Below, in pieces: positions 24,528-33,245 of a stretch of 64,000 bases of DNA (the stretch's first letter is position 1; every line of letters begins with the position of its first letter). Source of the DNA: Verrucomicrobiaceae bacterium (lineage in GTDB: Bacteria; Verrucomicrobiota; Verrucomicrobiia; Verrucomicrobiales; Verrucomicrobiaceae); contig JAIXYN010000065.1 of NCBI GenBank assembly GCA_027490195.1, positions 1-64,000 of the forward strand, given 5' to 3'. Under the pieces are notes generated by a model. The model was not told the DNA's origin, searched no databases, and was given only the letters and a program-made list of their open reading frames with translations. A program made the position numbers and the translations under genes.

Positions 24528-26291
24528 ATGGCAGACCCAAACAGCATTGCAGTCATCAGTCTTGGCTCCCAGCGTGTCAGCGGAGCATTGTTCGGCAAGA
24601 CGTCGGGAGGGGATCTCATCCTGAAGCGGTACGACATCATTGAGCTGGATGGCGATCCTTCCTTGGATGTCAGCCGCCTGCCGCAGCTGAAGCTGGCGCT
24701 GCAGGAGCTTGCCTCCAAGGTGAAGATCAAGGGGCAAAAGGCTTGGTGTTCCGTTCCGGGGCATCCGGTGTTCAGCCGTTTTGTGAAGCTGCCTCCTGTG
24801 CAAGGGGACAAGCTGGCGCAGATCGTTGAGTTTGAAGCGCGGCAGAATGTGCCATGGCAGCTGGATGAAGTCTCATGGGACTACGAGGTGGTCAACAAGT
24901 CGGACATTGGCGAAATCGAAGTGGTGCTGGCCGCCATGAAATGTGAGCTGCTGAACGAGATGCATGAGGAAGTTGCTTCCTGTGGCATCAACGTGGTTGG
25001 GATGGATGTGGGCCCGCTGGCGCTCTACAATTCCTTCCGCTACAGTTATCCCGATGTTGATGAGCCTGTCTTGATTGTGGACATGGGTGCCCGCTCAACC
25101 AACTTGGTGTTTGTAGAGGGTGATCGTTTTTTCACTCGCAACCTGCTCGTGGGCGGTGCCGCAGTCACCAACGCGATCGCCAAGGAATTCGGCGTTCCCT
25201 TTGCTGAGGCAGAACGACAGAAGCGTTCCCAAGGCTTTGTGGCTCTTGGCGGAGCAGTGGAGGATCACCCGGATGAGGGCGTCAACGCCATGTCCAAGGT
25301 CATGCGCAATTCGATGACGCGGCTTCATGCTGAGATCATGCGAACGATCACCTTTTACCGCAGCCAGCAGGGGGGCAGTGCTCCGAAGCGCGTCTTCCTC
25401 GCGGGTGGTGGGTCGTCGGCAGGATATATCGCGGAGTTTTTCGCGGAGAAATTGAAGCTGCCGGTGGAGATTTATAACGGGCTGCGTGGTGTGCAGACTG
25501 ACCGTGGAGTGAGTGCGGATGCCGCCCAGGCGGATGCGCCTGCACTTGGAGAGCTTGTCGGTCTAGCCTTGCGTGGCATGGGTTCCTGCCCGTGCGAAAT
25601 CGAGCTTGTTCCCGGAAAGCTGGCTTCGGCGCGTGACGCTGCGCGGCGTGCGCCGGCCTTGATCCTGGCTGGTCTCTGCCTGCTGGGCTCCTTGGGTTCC
25701 TCAATTTACTGGTTCAACCGCGCGGATGAGGTGATTAAAAACCGAGCTGCCGCGCTGAGTGTGGAGAGTGCGGAGCTGAGCAGGCTGGCCAATGAAATTC
25801 GTCTGCTTGACGCCCAGCAGGAGGCTCTGCGCCTGCGCAGCGTGCAGCTTGAACAGGCAGTGACCGACCGTTCCTGGTGGGCGCATCTGCTCAATGATCT
25901 CAACCAGCAGTTCGATAATGATCTGATCTGGCTGCCTGTCATTGAAGTGCTCAAGGATGGTAAGCCCATGTCGAAAGCGCTTTGGGGTGGTGAAGAGAAT
26001 AACAACAGCAGCAATGCTGCCAGCACCACGACGAACGCCAAAGCTGGGGCCCCTGTCGAGCCGGTGTACACACTTCGGATGCGGGGTCTGTATCGTAAAA
26101 ACGACTCGGGAGAGCAGAAGGTGGTGTATGATTTTGCCGCCAAGCTGGCCAAACTGAAAGCCTTCAATGCGCCGGAATTTGAAAAGAATCGCGACACCTT
26201 TGTGAAGGTGGACAGTGGTGTGGATGAAGATCGCTACGCCTACCACTTCGAAATTAACATGCCTTTGAGCAATCCTCTGAAATTTCAATAA
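24528..26291 (+). CDS. PilM-like actin-fold protein fused to a PilN-like domain (Amuc_1101-like)
   Basis: This 587-residue protein starts with a PilM/FtsA-type actin-like ATPase domain (about residues 1-345): nucleotide-binding motifs VISLGSQR, LIVDMGARSTNL and VFLAGGGSSAGYI. A membrane segment at about 373-393 and a coiled, PilN-like periplasmic region (about 395-587) follow. In canonical type IV pilus systems PilM is cytoplasmic and recruits PilN, so this gene merges both partners in one polypeptide. It corresponds to Amuc_1101. The start lies 54 nt after the preceding gene. The next gene begins 6 nt downstream. No ATPase motor gene (PilB/PilT) or pilin gene is present in the window, so any motor would have to be encoded elsewhere. 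Confidence 0.88.
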   Translation: MADPNSIAVISLGSQRVSGALFGKTSGGDLILKRYDIIELDGDPSLDVSRLPQLKLALQELASKVKIKGQKAWCSVPGHPVFSRFVKLPPVQGDKLAQIVEFEARQNVPWQLDEVSWDYEVVNKSDIGEIEVVLAAMKCELLNEMHEEVASCGINVVGMDVGPLALYNSFRYSYPDVDEPVLIVDMGARSTNLVFVEGDRFFTRNLLVGGAAVTNAIAKEFGVPFAEAERQKRSQGFVALGGAVEDHPDEGVNAMSKVMRNSMTRLHAEIMRTITFYRSQQGGSAPKRVFLAGGGSSAGYIAEFFAEKLKLPVEIYNGLRGVQTDRGVSADAAQADAPALGELVGLALRGMGSCPCEIELVPGKLASARDAARRAPALILAGLCLLGSLGSSIYWFNRADEVIKNRAAALSVESAELSRLANEIRLLDAQQEALRLRSVQLEQAVTDRSWWAHLLNDLNQQFDNDLIWLPVIEVLKDGKPMSKALWGGEENNNSSNAASTTTNAKAGAPVEPVYTLRMRGLYRKNDSGEQKVVYDFAAKLAKLKAFNAPEFEKNRDTFVKVDSGVDEDRYAYHFEINMPLSNPLKFQ

Positions 26292-26297
26292 AGACTC

Positions 26298-27272
26298 ATG
26301 GACTGGATACGTGAAAATAAACCATTGGCCGCCATTCTTGGCGTTATCGTCGTCGGCTCGTTGGCCCTTGGCTATCTGTTGTTTGATGCATGGAGCGTCT
26401 ACTCTGAGACCAAAGAGGGTTACCTTGGCCTGGGCAATCAGGTGGCCGGCATGAAGGGGGCGCCGCTGGCGCCCACTGCGGAAAATCTCAAGAACAAGCA
26501 GGCGGTGGTGGCGGAGTATGCCAAGCTGGTGAACACCCTTGGAAAAACGGTGCTGATTCTGCAGCCGAAGGTCGAGCCGATCAATGACATTGAGTTTCAA
26601 GAAAAGCTCAAAGCCAAGATCTCCGATATGCGCAAGGCCGTGCAATCGAAAATGCAGCTCCCTGCAGAGTTCGCATTTGGTTTTGATGACTACACCCAAA
26701 CGCTGCCCAAATCTGCGGCCGCTGCCACTGAGCTATATGGTTATCTTGAAGCCGTAGACAAGCTGATGAAGGTCTTCTTGGAGAGCGGTGTCAAGTCGGT
26801 GGATCTGCTGGAGCGCTCCAAACTGCCTGTGGAGGCAGCGGCCCCGGCGGCAACGCAAGGAAGCAACAACGCAGGAATGCGGGTTCAGGACAGTGGAAAC
26901 ATTCTTGAAAAGCGTCAGATTTCAGTGGTTTTGACCTTGGATCAGGGTCCGTTGCAGCTGCTGATCAGCAAGCTGACCAACCCGACTGACATGCCGTATT
27001 TCACCAGCCTGCGCCTGGTGCGCATTGAGAACCAGCGCCAGGATGGCCCGCTGCGCTCTGAAGTCCAACTGCCGGCTCCTCCGACAGCAGATCCCAACGC
27101 TGTTAAAACGGAAGAAGCCGCAACGGATGAGATCAAGCCACCAGCTCCGGCGTTCGTGGATGCGATCCCGGTCTTTGGTAATGAAATCCTGAAGGTCAGG
27201 CTCGAAATTGATCTAATTAAATTTTTGGACGCCGCCGCAGGGATTGCTGCTCAGGCTCCCACGGGACGTTGA
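26298..27272 (+). CDS. Amuc_1100-like protein (PilO-like)
   Basis: This 324-residue bitopic protein has a short cytoplasmic tail, one membrane segment at about residues 8-27 and a coiled-coil plus ferredoxin-like periplasmic part, as in PilO. By position and length it is the counterpart of Amuc_1100 (317 residues), the Akkermansia surface protein known for effects on host metabolism. The segment EKRQISVVLTLDQGPLQLLISKLTN resembles the PilO core. The C-terminus carries a PAPP-rich linker followed by a final beta strand. It lies 6 nt after the PilM/PilN gene, so assembly with it is very likely. Sequence identity to Amuc_1100 itself cannot be measured here. Confidence 0.82.
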   Translation: MDWIRENKPLAAILGVIVVGSLALGYLLFDAWSVYSETKEGYLGLGNQVAGMKGAPLAPTAENLKNKQAVVAEYAKLVNTLGKTVLILQPKVEPINDIEFQEKLKAKISDMRKAVQSKMQLPAEFAFGFDDYTQTLPKSAAAATELYGYLEAVDKLMKVFLESGVKSVDLLERSKLPVEAAAPAATQGSNNAGMRVQDSGNILEKRQISVVLTLDQGPLQLLISKLTNPTDMPYFTSLRLVRIENQRQDGPLRSEVQLPAPPTADPNAVKTEEAATDEIKPPAPAFVDAIPVFGNEILKVRLEIDLIKFLDAAAGIAAQAPTGR

Positions 27273-27310
27273 TCTCACTTTATTAAAATCCGCAGCCTTC
27301 AAGCAGCACC

Positions 27311-28303
27311 ATGCAGAACAAACAGGGCAACTACGAAAAAACCATTCTGATCATCTCCTCCCTCCTCGCAATCGGGGTGGCAGTGTTTCTGATCCTCGAA
27401 TCGCAAGGATTTGAGGAGAGTCTTATCCTGCCGCAGGGTTTCTCCAAGAATGACTTGAATGCACCCGCCAGCCAGAAGGTGACAGACGCCACCGAAACCA
27501 TGAAGAAAAAGTATTCATGGCTATCTCCGGTGCGAAATCAGAAGGCGGTGCCTTTGAACAAATCTGTGATGCTGGTGATGAAAGACGGCAAGCTGTTTGA
27601 CCTGCTGCTGCCGGAGCCCATGCTGCGTGAGCCGATGACCAACCTCTTTCTCACTGGAGATCAGACCAAAAGCCCGCCGGAAGCGCAACTTCCCGATATT
27701 TTCTCACCCAATGTGGGCCAACTGGACGCGGACAATGACGGGTTCTCCAACTTGGAGGAATTCACTGCCAAGACGGACCCGCGGGATGCGAGCTCCATGC
27801 CGGCTTACACTGACAAACTGTTTTTGACCAAACGCATCAGTCATGATTACATTCTGTTGCTGAAAGGCGGTAGCGAAGGCACCTTCCAGATTCAGCGCTC
27901 GGTGCCAACTAGGGGTAGTGTTTTCAAGCCCATCAACGAAGAATTTGGCTTCGACAAAAACACTCTCCGCTTCAAAATTCTCTCCAGCTCGCAAAAGACC
28001 ATCCAAACGAAGTTTGGGCCCAAGGAGGCTTTTGTGCTGAAAATGTATGACATGTCCACCAAGAAGGAGTTTGAACTGGAGGAGGGCAAGGAGGTCAATC
28101 TGGCGGATTACGAGGCTGAATTCGAGTTTCGCTGGAAGAAGCGCCATGTTATCTCCGGGATCAAAGAAGGGGCTACTTTCCAGCTTCCCGGCCTTGGCAA
28201 AACCTATTACATTCTCAAATTGGAGGAAAACAAAGCCATCATATCCCCCCTCGGTGCGGATGGTAAACCCACGAAAGAAACCATTGAAATCAAGCAGGGC
28301 TGA
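27311..28303 (+). CDS. Amuc_1099-like pilus-system protein
   Basis: This 330-residue protein has a membrane anchor at about residues 10-30 and a predicted periplasmic body, and corresponds to Amuc_1099. About residues 137-152 contain a calcium-binding loop of the thrombospondin-3/EF-hand type, DADNDGFSNLEEF, followed by TDPRDASSMP. This loop is common in secreted proteins of this phylum but unexpected in a PilP-like position. The C-terminal half is a beta-rich domain repeating ILxL and FELEEG words. It is likely to link the inner-membrane PilN/PilO-like complex to the secretin, as PilP does, although it is not recognisably homologous to PilP. Confidence 0.8.
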   Translation: MQNKQGNYEKTILIISSLLAIGVAVFLILESQGFEESLILPQGFSKNDLNAPASQKVTDATETMKKKYSWLSPVRNQKAVPLNKSVMLVMKDGKLFDLLLPEPMLREPMTNLFLTGDQTKSPPEAQLPDIFSPNVGQLDADNDGFSNLEEFTAKTDPRDASSMPAYTDKLFLTKRISHDYILLLKGGSEGTFQIQRSVPTRGSVFKPINEEFGFDKNTLRFKILSSSQKTIQTKFGPKEAFVLKMYDMSTKKEFELEEGKEVNLADYEAEFEFRWKKRHVISGIKEGATFQLPGLGKTYYILKLEENKAIISPLGADGKPTKETIEIKQG

Positions 28304-28403
28304 GACCTTCGCTATTTTCATCCAGCTGAAAAATTAACTCGCCAAAGTTCGCCCAAATCTGTTAGTAATCTCTTTTTACCACAAAATATTGTCAGTTTGC
28401 CTT

Positions 28404-31061
28404 ATGACCCATCACTCTCGTCTGGTGTTCAACCTTTCCCTTCTCGTTTTGACTGCGGCCTCGCCTTCGATCATGGCCCAGAGTCAAAGTACTGCCGCTG
28501 GAATGGCTAGTAAAGAAATCGCACGCCGCTATGCGCGTATTGAAGATGCACGTACCGCCATGGATCGCGGTGACAAATTGTTCAGCGAGGGGGATTACGA
28601 TGGTGCGCTTAATTCCTATAAATCGGCCATCGACTCCCTGCCAAATGCGCCATTGACCCGTGACTGGCTGGATTTGGCTCAGCTCAAGTATGCCGATTGC
28701 AGTGTCACCGTAGCGAACGAGCGTGCGAAGGCAGGCAACTACGAGGAAGCCCGTCAATTGCTGGAAGGTGCTTTGGTGTTAATTCCGGGGCACAAAGGCG
28801 CTCTGGTGTTCCAGAAGCAGCTTGAGGATCCGGATCGCTGGCCGCCTGCGCTCACTGCCAAGCACGTTACCAACGTGGGCAAAGTTCAGGCAGGGCTCCT
28901 GCTTGGAAACAGTTCTGTTGAACTCGGCAACTATGATGCTGCCATTACCCAGTATCAGGATGTTCTGCGGACTGACCCTTACAACAGCGCTGCCCGCCGC
29001 GGCATGGAGAATGCCGAGCGCAAGCGTCAGGCCTACTTCAAGACGGCCTACGACCATCAGCGCGCCAAGATGTTGGCTCAGGTGACTGAGTCATGGGAAG
29101 ACAAGGTGCCGGTGCAGGGTCAGGCGATCGCCTTTGAATATGGTGTGGGACGCAGCCCAGGTGCTTATTTGACGGAAAAAATGAACAAGATCATTTTTCC
29201 AACGGTGCAATTTGATGGTGCCACCATTGAAGAAGCCATTGAATACCTGCGCGTCAAAAGTCGCGATTTGGACACCTTCACGGACAAAACCGGGGTCAAA
29301 GGGGTCAATATTATTCTCCGTATGGGCGACGCACCAAGCAATGCCACCATCAGCCTCGACTTGAAAGATGTGCCGATGTCAGAAGCGCTGCGCTACGTGA
29401 CCGAGCTTGCGCAGATGAAATACAAAGTGGAAGCGCACGCCGTTCTGGTGGTGCCGATTTCCGAAAATGCCAGTGAGATGTATACCCGCAGCTATCGCGT
29501 GCCACCGGATTTCCTGAGTTCGGGAGGTGGTGACGCTGGTGGTGCTGCTGCACCGGCAGCAGCGGCAGATCCCTTTGCTGCTGGCGGCGGAGCTGCAGCT
29601 GGTGGCGGTGGTGGTCTGATCACCAGAAAGACGGCCCGTCAGATTCTCGAAGCTTCGGGAATCGTCTTCCCAGAGGGTGCTTCGGCCAGTTACAATCCTG
29701 CCAACTCACAATTGGTGGTCAGAAACACGCAGCCCAATCTGGACTTGGTGGAAGCTTATGTGGAATCCATCACCAAGCTGGCACCGAAGATGGTGGTCAT
29801 CACTTCCAAGTTCGTCGAAGTCACCCAGAAAAACACGGAGGAACTTGGTTTCGATTGGCTCCTTGGTGGTATCACCACGGGCGGTGTCAACTTTGGCGGT
29901 GGCAGCAGCGGCAATGGCAACACATACAATGCTGAAAGCTATCCCTTCCAGTCAAACTTGGTGACTCCCGGCTACATTGTCGGTGGCGAGCAGGTGTTCC
30001 CCAATATTCCGGCGGCTGGTGCCTTTGCAGGGGCAATTCCTTTGGGTGCAGTCAATCCAGCCACCATCAGTTTGGCCAATCCTACAGGCATACCTGCCGC
30101 CAGTGGTGGAGGTCCGGTGACTGCCGGGAATCGCAGCGGTGGCTTTGCCATCAACAACAGCAGCATCGACAACCTGCTGACCACAGGTTCCACCACCGCG
30201 ACTACCAGCGTGGCACCGGGCATTTTCTCCACGGCAGGTATTTTTGGCAATGCGCAGTTCCAGAATGTGATGCGCGGCCTGAGCCAGAAAAAGGGCGTGG
30301 ATTTGATGAGCGCGCCGAGTGTGACCACCAAGAGCGGCACTCGTGCCACAATGGAAGTGACGCGCGAGTTCATCTACCCAACGGAGTTTGATCCTCCGCG
30401 TCTTCCACAAGGCGGTGGTGGTCTTGCAATCGGTGGTGGCGGCGGCGGTGGTGGCGGTCAGCAGATTGCCACTCCGACGACTCCGACGGCCTTTGAAATG
30501 CGCCAGACTGGTGTTCGCCTTGAGGCCGAGCCCACCGTGGGCGCTGATGGCAACACGATTGAGCTCACCCTCGCCCCTGAAGTGGTGGAGTTTGATGGAT
30601 TCATCAATTACGGCTCACCCATTTTGTCGCCTTCGAGCCAGGAGGTGCTGCCCATTATTCTATCGACCGGAACGTTTGGCTACGTTCCTCTGCAAACTCC
30701 AGAGCGTCTGATCACTTCCAACATCATCAACCAGCCAGTGTTCTCGGTGCGCAAGGTGACCACGGGTGTTTCCATCTGGGATGGACAGACCGTGGCTCTC
30801 GGTGGCCTGATCCGCGAAGACGTGCAGGACGTTCAGGACAAAGTGCCGATTCTTGGCGATCTGCCCTTCATTGGGCGTCTGTTCAAGAGCGAGTCTGAGC
30901 AGCACTACAAGCGGAACCTGATGATCTTTGTGACAGCCAATCTGATTGACCCCTCGGGTCAGCGGATCAAGCCTGCCGCCGGTGTACAGGCAGCAGCCAC
31001 TGCTGATGCGGCTGCCGGACCTGGCTCAGTTGGAACACTCCTTCCGCCTGTGACTCCCTAG
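28404..31061 (+). CDS. pilus-type outer-membrane secretin (Amuc_1098-like)
   Basis: This 885-residue protein has a signal peptide ending near SIMAQ and TPR-like repeats at about residues 30-220. A glycosylated or flexible linker is absent. An N0/STN domain (about 255-345) and the PPDFLSSGG segment lead into a Gly/Ala-rich linker, an N-domain with ILEASGIVFPEGASASYNP, and a secretin domain (about 475-850). Key secretin words are VITSKFVEVTQKNTEELG, MSAPSVTTKSGTRAT, VRLEAEPTVGADG and TTGVSIWDGQTVALGGLI. The C-terminus includes the conserved PILGDLPFIGRLFKS block. It is the outer-membrane channel of the pilus-like system. ATG 28404 is preferred over an upstream TTG. It is also the apparent source family of the modules found at 13230-19520. 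Confidence 0.9.
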   Translation: MTHHSRLVFNLSLLVLTAASPSIMAQSQSTAAGMASKEIARRYARIEDARTAMDRGDKLFSEGDYDGALNSYKSAIDSLPNAPLTRDWLDLAQLKYADCSVTVANERAKAGNYEEARQLLEGALVLIPGHKGALVFQKQLEDPDRWPPALTAKHVTNVGKVQAGLLLGNSSVELGNYDAAITQYQDVLRTDPYNSAARRGMENAERKRQAYFKTAYDHQRAKMLAQVTESWEDKVPVQGQAIAFEYGVGRSPGAYLTEKMNKIIFPTVQFDGATIEEAIEYLRVKSRDLDTFTDKTGVKGVNIILRMGDAPSNATISLDLKDVPMSEALRYVTELAQMKYKVEAHAVLVVPISENASEMYTRSYRVPPDFLSSGGGDAGGAAAPAAAADPFAAGGGAAAGGGGGLITRKTARQILEASGIVFPEGASASYNPANSQLVVRNTQPNLDLVEAYVESITKLAPKMVVITSKFVEVTQKNTEELGFDWLLGGITTGGVNFGGGSSGNGNTYNAESYPFQSNLVTPGYIVGGEQVFPNIPAAGAFAGAIPLGAVNPATISLANPTGIPAASGGGPVTAGNRSGGFAINNSSIDNLLTTGSTTATTSVAPGIFSTAGIFGNAQFQNVMRGLSQKKGVDLMSAPSVTTKSGTRATMEVTREFIYPTEFDPPRLPQGGGGLAIGGGGGGGGGQQIATPTTPTAFEMRQTGVRLEAEPTVGADGNTIELTLAPEVVEFDGFINYGSPILSPSSQEVLPIILSTGTFGYVPLQTPERLITSNIINQPVFSVRKVTTGVSIWDGQTVALGGLIREDVQDVQDKVPILGDLPFIGRLFKSESEQHYKRNLMIFVTANLIDPSGQRIKPAAGVQAAATADAAAGPGSVGTLLPPVTP

Positions 31062-31089
31062 CAGTCCCGAAATCATCTCTATTTAACCT

Positions 31090-31133
31090 ACATCAGGCAG
31101 GATTGCGTCAAGCGTCCTGCCTGATGTGTTTTT
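31090..31133 (+). terminator. rho-independent terminator of the pilus-like operon
   Basis: ACATCAGGCAGGA (31090-31102) pairs perfectly with TCCTGCCTGATGT (31115-31127) around a 12-nt loop and is followed by GTTTTTA. It lies 29 nt after the secretin stop and before coaE. It is the strongest plus-strand terminator seen. Confidence 0.9.
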
Positions 31134-31179
31134 AGAGACTGGCCATTGCAGATGGTTCTTGAACCGGCCATTTACTTCG

Positions 31180-31782
31180 ATGAAATCTTGGTTGATCACC
31201 GGCGGAGCAGGATGTGGCAAAAGCACATTGGCCGCGTTGTTAGTGGGGCAGCTTCCCGTGCCGCACAGTTACTTTTCTGCTGATCTTATGGTGGCAGAGG
31301 TGATGAAGCGTGAATCAACGGTTCAGGAGCTAGTGGAGGCATTTGGCAGTCAGGTTCTGGTGAATCCAGGAGAGGTGAACCGGCCATGGCTGCGTGACGT
31401 TGTTCTGCCAGATGCCGTTCTGCGCCAAAAGCTGGAAGGCCTGCTGCACCCCCCGGTACTTGAAGCTCTCGAACTGGCACGTGAGGCGGCCGAAAAGGCA
31501 GGGATGAATCTTTTCCTTGCGGAAGTCCCCCTTCACTATGAGATTGGAGGTACAGTTTCAGCAGACTTCGTCATCGTGGTGGCTTCCAGCCGGTCGGTGC
31601 AAGTTAGGCGGATGATGGAAACCCGGGGACTCGACGAACAGACCGTTCACAAGTTCCTGGAGGCCCAATGGCCCATCGAAGCCAAGGTAGAAAGAGCAGA
31701 TGCCGTCATTTGGAATGATGGTTCTCTGGCCTCTCTTGAAGCCCAGGTGCTGACGCTGGCAAGTCCACTCTTGCAAGCATGA
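31180..31782 (+). CDS. coaE: dephospho-CoA kinase
   Basis: This 200-residue protein is dephospho-CoA kinase, which phosphorylates dephospho-CoA to CoA in the last step of CoA synthesis. The P-loop GGAGCGKST lies at residues 8-16. Other family motifs are the YFSADLMVAE substrate region, VNRPWLRDVVLPD, HPPVLEAL and FLAEVPLHYE. The ATG at 31180 was chosen because it starts directly with the beta strand before the P-loop; an upstream in-frame ATG at 31126 lies inside the terminator region. The stop overlaps the rho start as ATGA (31779-31782), indicating coupling with rho, an arrangement also known in related phyla. Confidence 0.92.
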   Translation: MKSWLITGGAGCGKSTLAALLVGQLPVPHSYFSADLMVAEVMKRESTVQELVEAFGSQVLVNPGEVNRPWLRDVVLPDAVLRQKLEGLLHPPVLEALELAREAAEKAGMNLFLAEVPLHYEIGGTVSADFVIVVASSRSVQVRRMMETRGLDEQTVHKFLEAQWPIEAKVERADAVIWNDGSLASLEAQVLTLASPLLQA

Positions 31783-33245
31783 ACGACCCATCTATCGAAT
31801 CCCCCGCAACGGTTGCGGCTCCCCCCGCCACTCCCGTGTCGGAAACCACCGCCGTTACCACCCTCCCCTTGGTGAATCCCGAGCCGCAGCAGGAAGCTGC
31901 ATCTCCTGCTCAACCTCCCGCCGCTTCTGGCGAGCCGCCTGCCGAGCCACAGAAGACGGATGGCGCACAGCCACCGTTTCCCGAGGAGGTTTCCATCAAT
32001 GATCTGCAGAATTCCTCGCTGGCAGATCTGCTGGAGCTTGCGGAAAAGGTGGGTTTCCGCCTGAATGCGAGCCGCACCAAGCATCAGCTCATTTACGATC
32101 TTTGTTCGTGGATGGGGGAGCACAAAACCCGCCTTAAGGTGGAAGGTGTGCTGGAGATCGGCACGGATAATTACGGCCTCATTCGTTATCCGAAGTACAG
32201 TTTCATGCCCCTTCCAGAGGACGTTTTTGTTCCTTTGTTTCTGGTCAGGAAATTCAATCTGCGTCCCAGCCAGAGAATTGCAGGGATTGCCAAGGCGCCC
32301 AAGGACCGGGACAAATATCTGGCGATCGACCGAATCACTGAAGTCGAGGGGGTTACGATCGACAAATGGGAGACGCCGACGGATTTCGAGAAGCTTACGG
32401 CGACCTTTCCCAACAAGCGCATCATTCTTGAAACTGCCAAGCCTTGCGCGGTCAGTTCCCGCATTCTGGACATCATTGCACCGCTTGGCAAAGGCCAGCG
32501 CGGGCTGATCTGCGCGCCGCCGCGTTCGGGCAAGACGGTGATTCTGAAGGACATTGCCAAATCCATCTCGCAGAATCACAAGGAGATCACACTCATCGTG
32601 CTGCTGCTGGATGAGCGCCCTGAAGAAGTGACCGATTTCGAAGAAACGGTGAACGGCTGCGAGATTTACAGCTCTACGTTTGATGAGAGTTCGAAGCGCC
32701 ACAGTCAGGTGGCGGAGATCGTGCGCGAGCGCGCCTGCCGGCTGGTGGAAATGAAAAAGGATGTGGTCATCCTGCTGGACAGCATCACGCGTCTGGCCCG
32801 TGGTTACAACGCCTCGCTGGGCAGCAAAGGTGGGGCCTCCATGGCCGGGGGCATTGGCGCCAAGTCGCTGCAAAAGCCCAAGAAGTTCTTTGGGGCTGCG
32901 CGCAATGTGGAAGAAGGCGGAAGCCTTACGATTATCGCCACCGCGCTCATTGAGACTGAGACCCGCGCGGATGAGGTGATCTTTGAGGAATTCAAGGGCA
33001 CCGGTAACATGGAGGCGACGCTGGACCGTGAAATCTCCGAGCGCCGGATTTATCCCGCGCTGCATCTGCTCAAATCGGGCACGCGGCGTGATGACCTGCT
33101 CTACCATCCTGACGAATTCCGGCGCATCACCCAGGTGCGCAAACAGCTTGCCGCTGTTCCCGCTGCTGAGGCTCTTGAGATGCTCATCCGCAACATCAAC
33201 CGCACCAGCAACAATGCGGAAATCCTCCTCATGGGCCTGAAATGA
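31779..33245 (+). CDS. rho: transcription termination factor Rho
   Basis: This is a 488-residue Rho, the hexameric RNA helicase that ends transcription. The first 65 residues are a Pro/Ala/Glu-rich extension absent from Escherichia coli Rho. Then follow the Rho N-terminal helical domain ([23 protein letters not shown]), the cold-shock RNA-binding domain ([19 protein letters not shown]), Walker A PPRSGKT near residue 250, the [12 protein letters not shown] segment, the [11 protein letters not shown] block and the C-terminal EERRIYP-like ERRIYPAL motif. All catalytic parts are present. It starts inside the coaE stop and its own stop overlaps rnd by ATGA, so the three genes form one operon. Confidence 0.96.
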   Translation: MNDPSIESPATVAAPPATPVSETTAVTTLPLVNPEPQQEAASPAQPPAASGEPPAEPQKTDGAQPPFPEEVSINDLQNSSLADLLELAEKVGFRLNASRTKHQLIYDLCSWMGEHKTRLKVEGVLEIGTDNYGLIRYPKYSFMPLPEDVFVPLFLVRKFNLRPSQRIAGIAKAPKDRDKYLAIDRITEVEGVTIDKWETPTDFEKLTATFPNKRIILETAKPCAVSSRILDIIAPLGKGQRGLICAPPRSGKTVILKDIAKSISQNHKEITLIVLLLDERPEEVTDFEETVNGCEIYSSTFDESSKRHSQVAEIVRERACRLVEMKKDVVILLDSITRLARGYNASLGSKGGASMAGGIGAKSLQKPKKFFGAARNVEEGGSLTIIATALIETETRADEVIFEEFKGTGNMEATLDREISERRIYPALHLLKSGTRRDDLLYHPDEFRRITQVRKQLAAVPAAEALEMLIRNINRTSNNAEILLMGLK

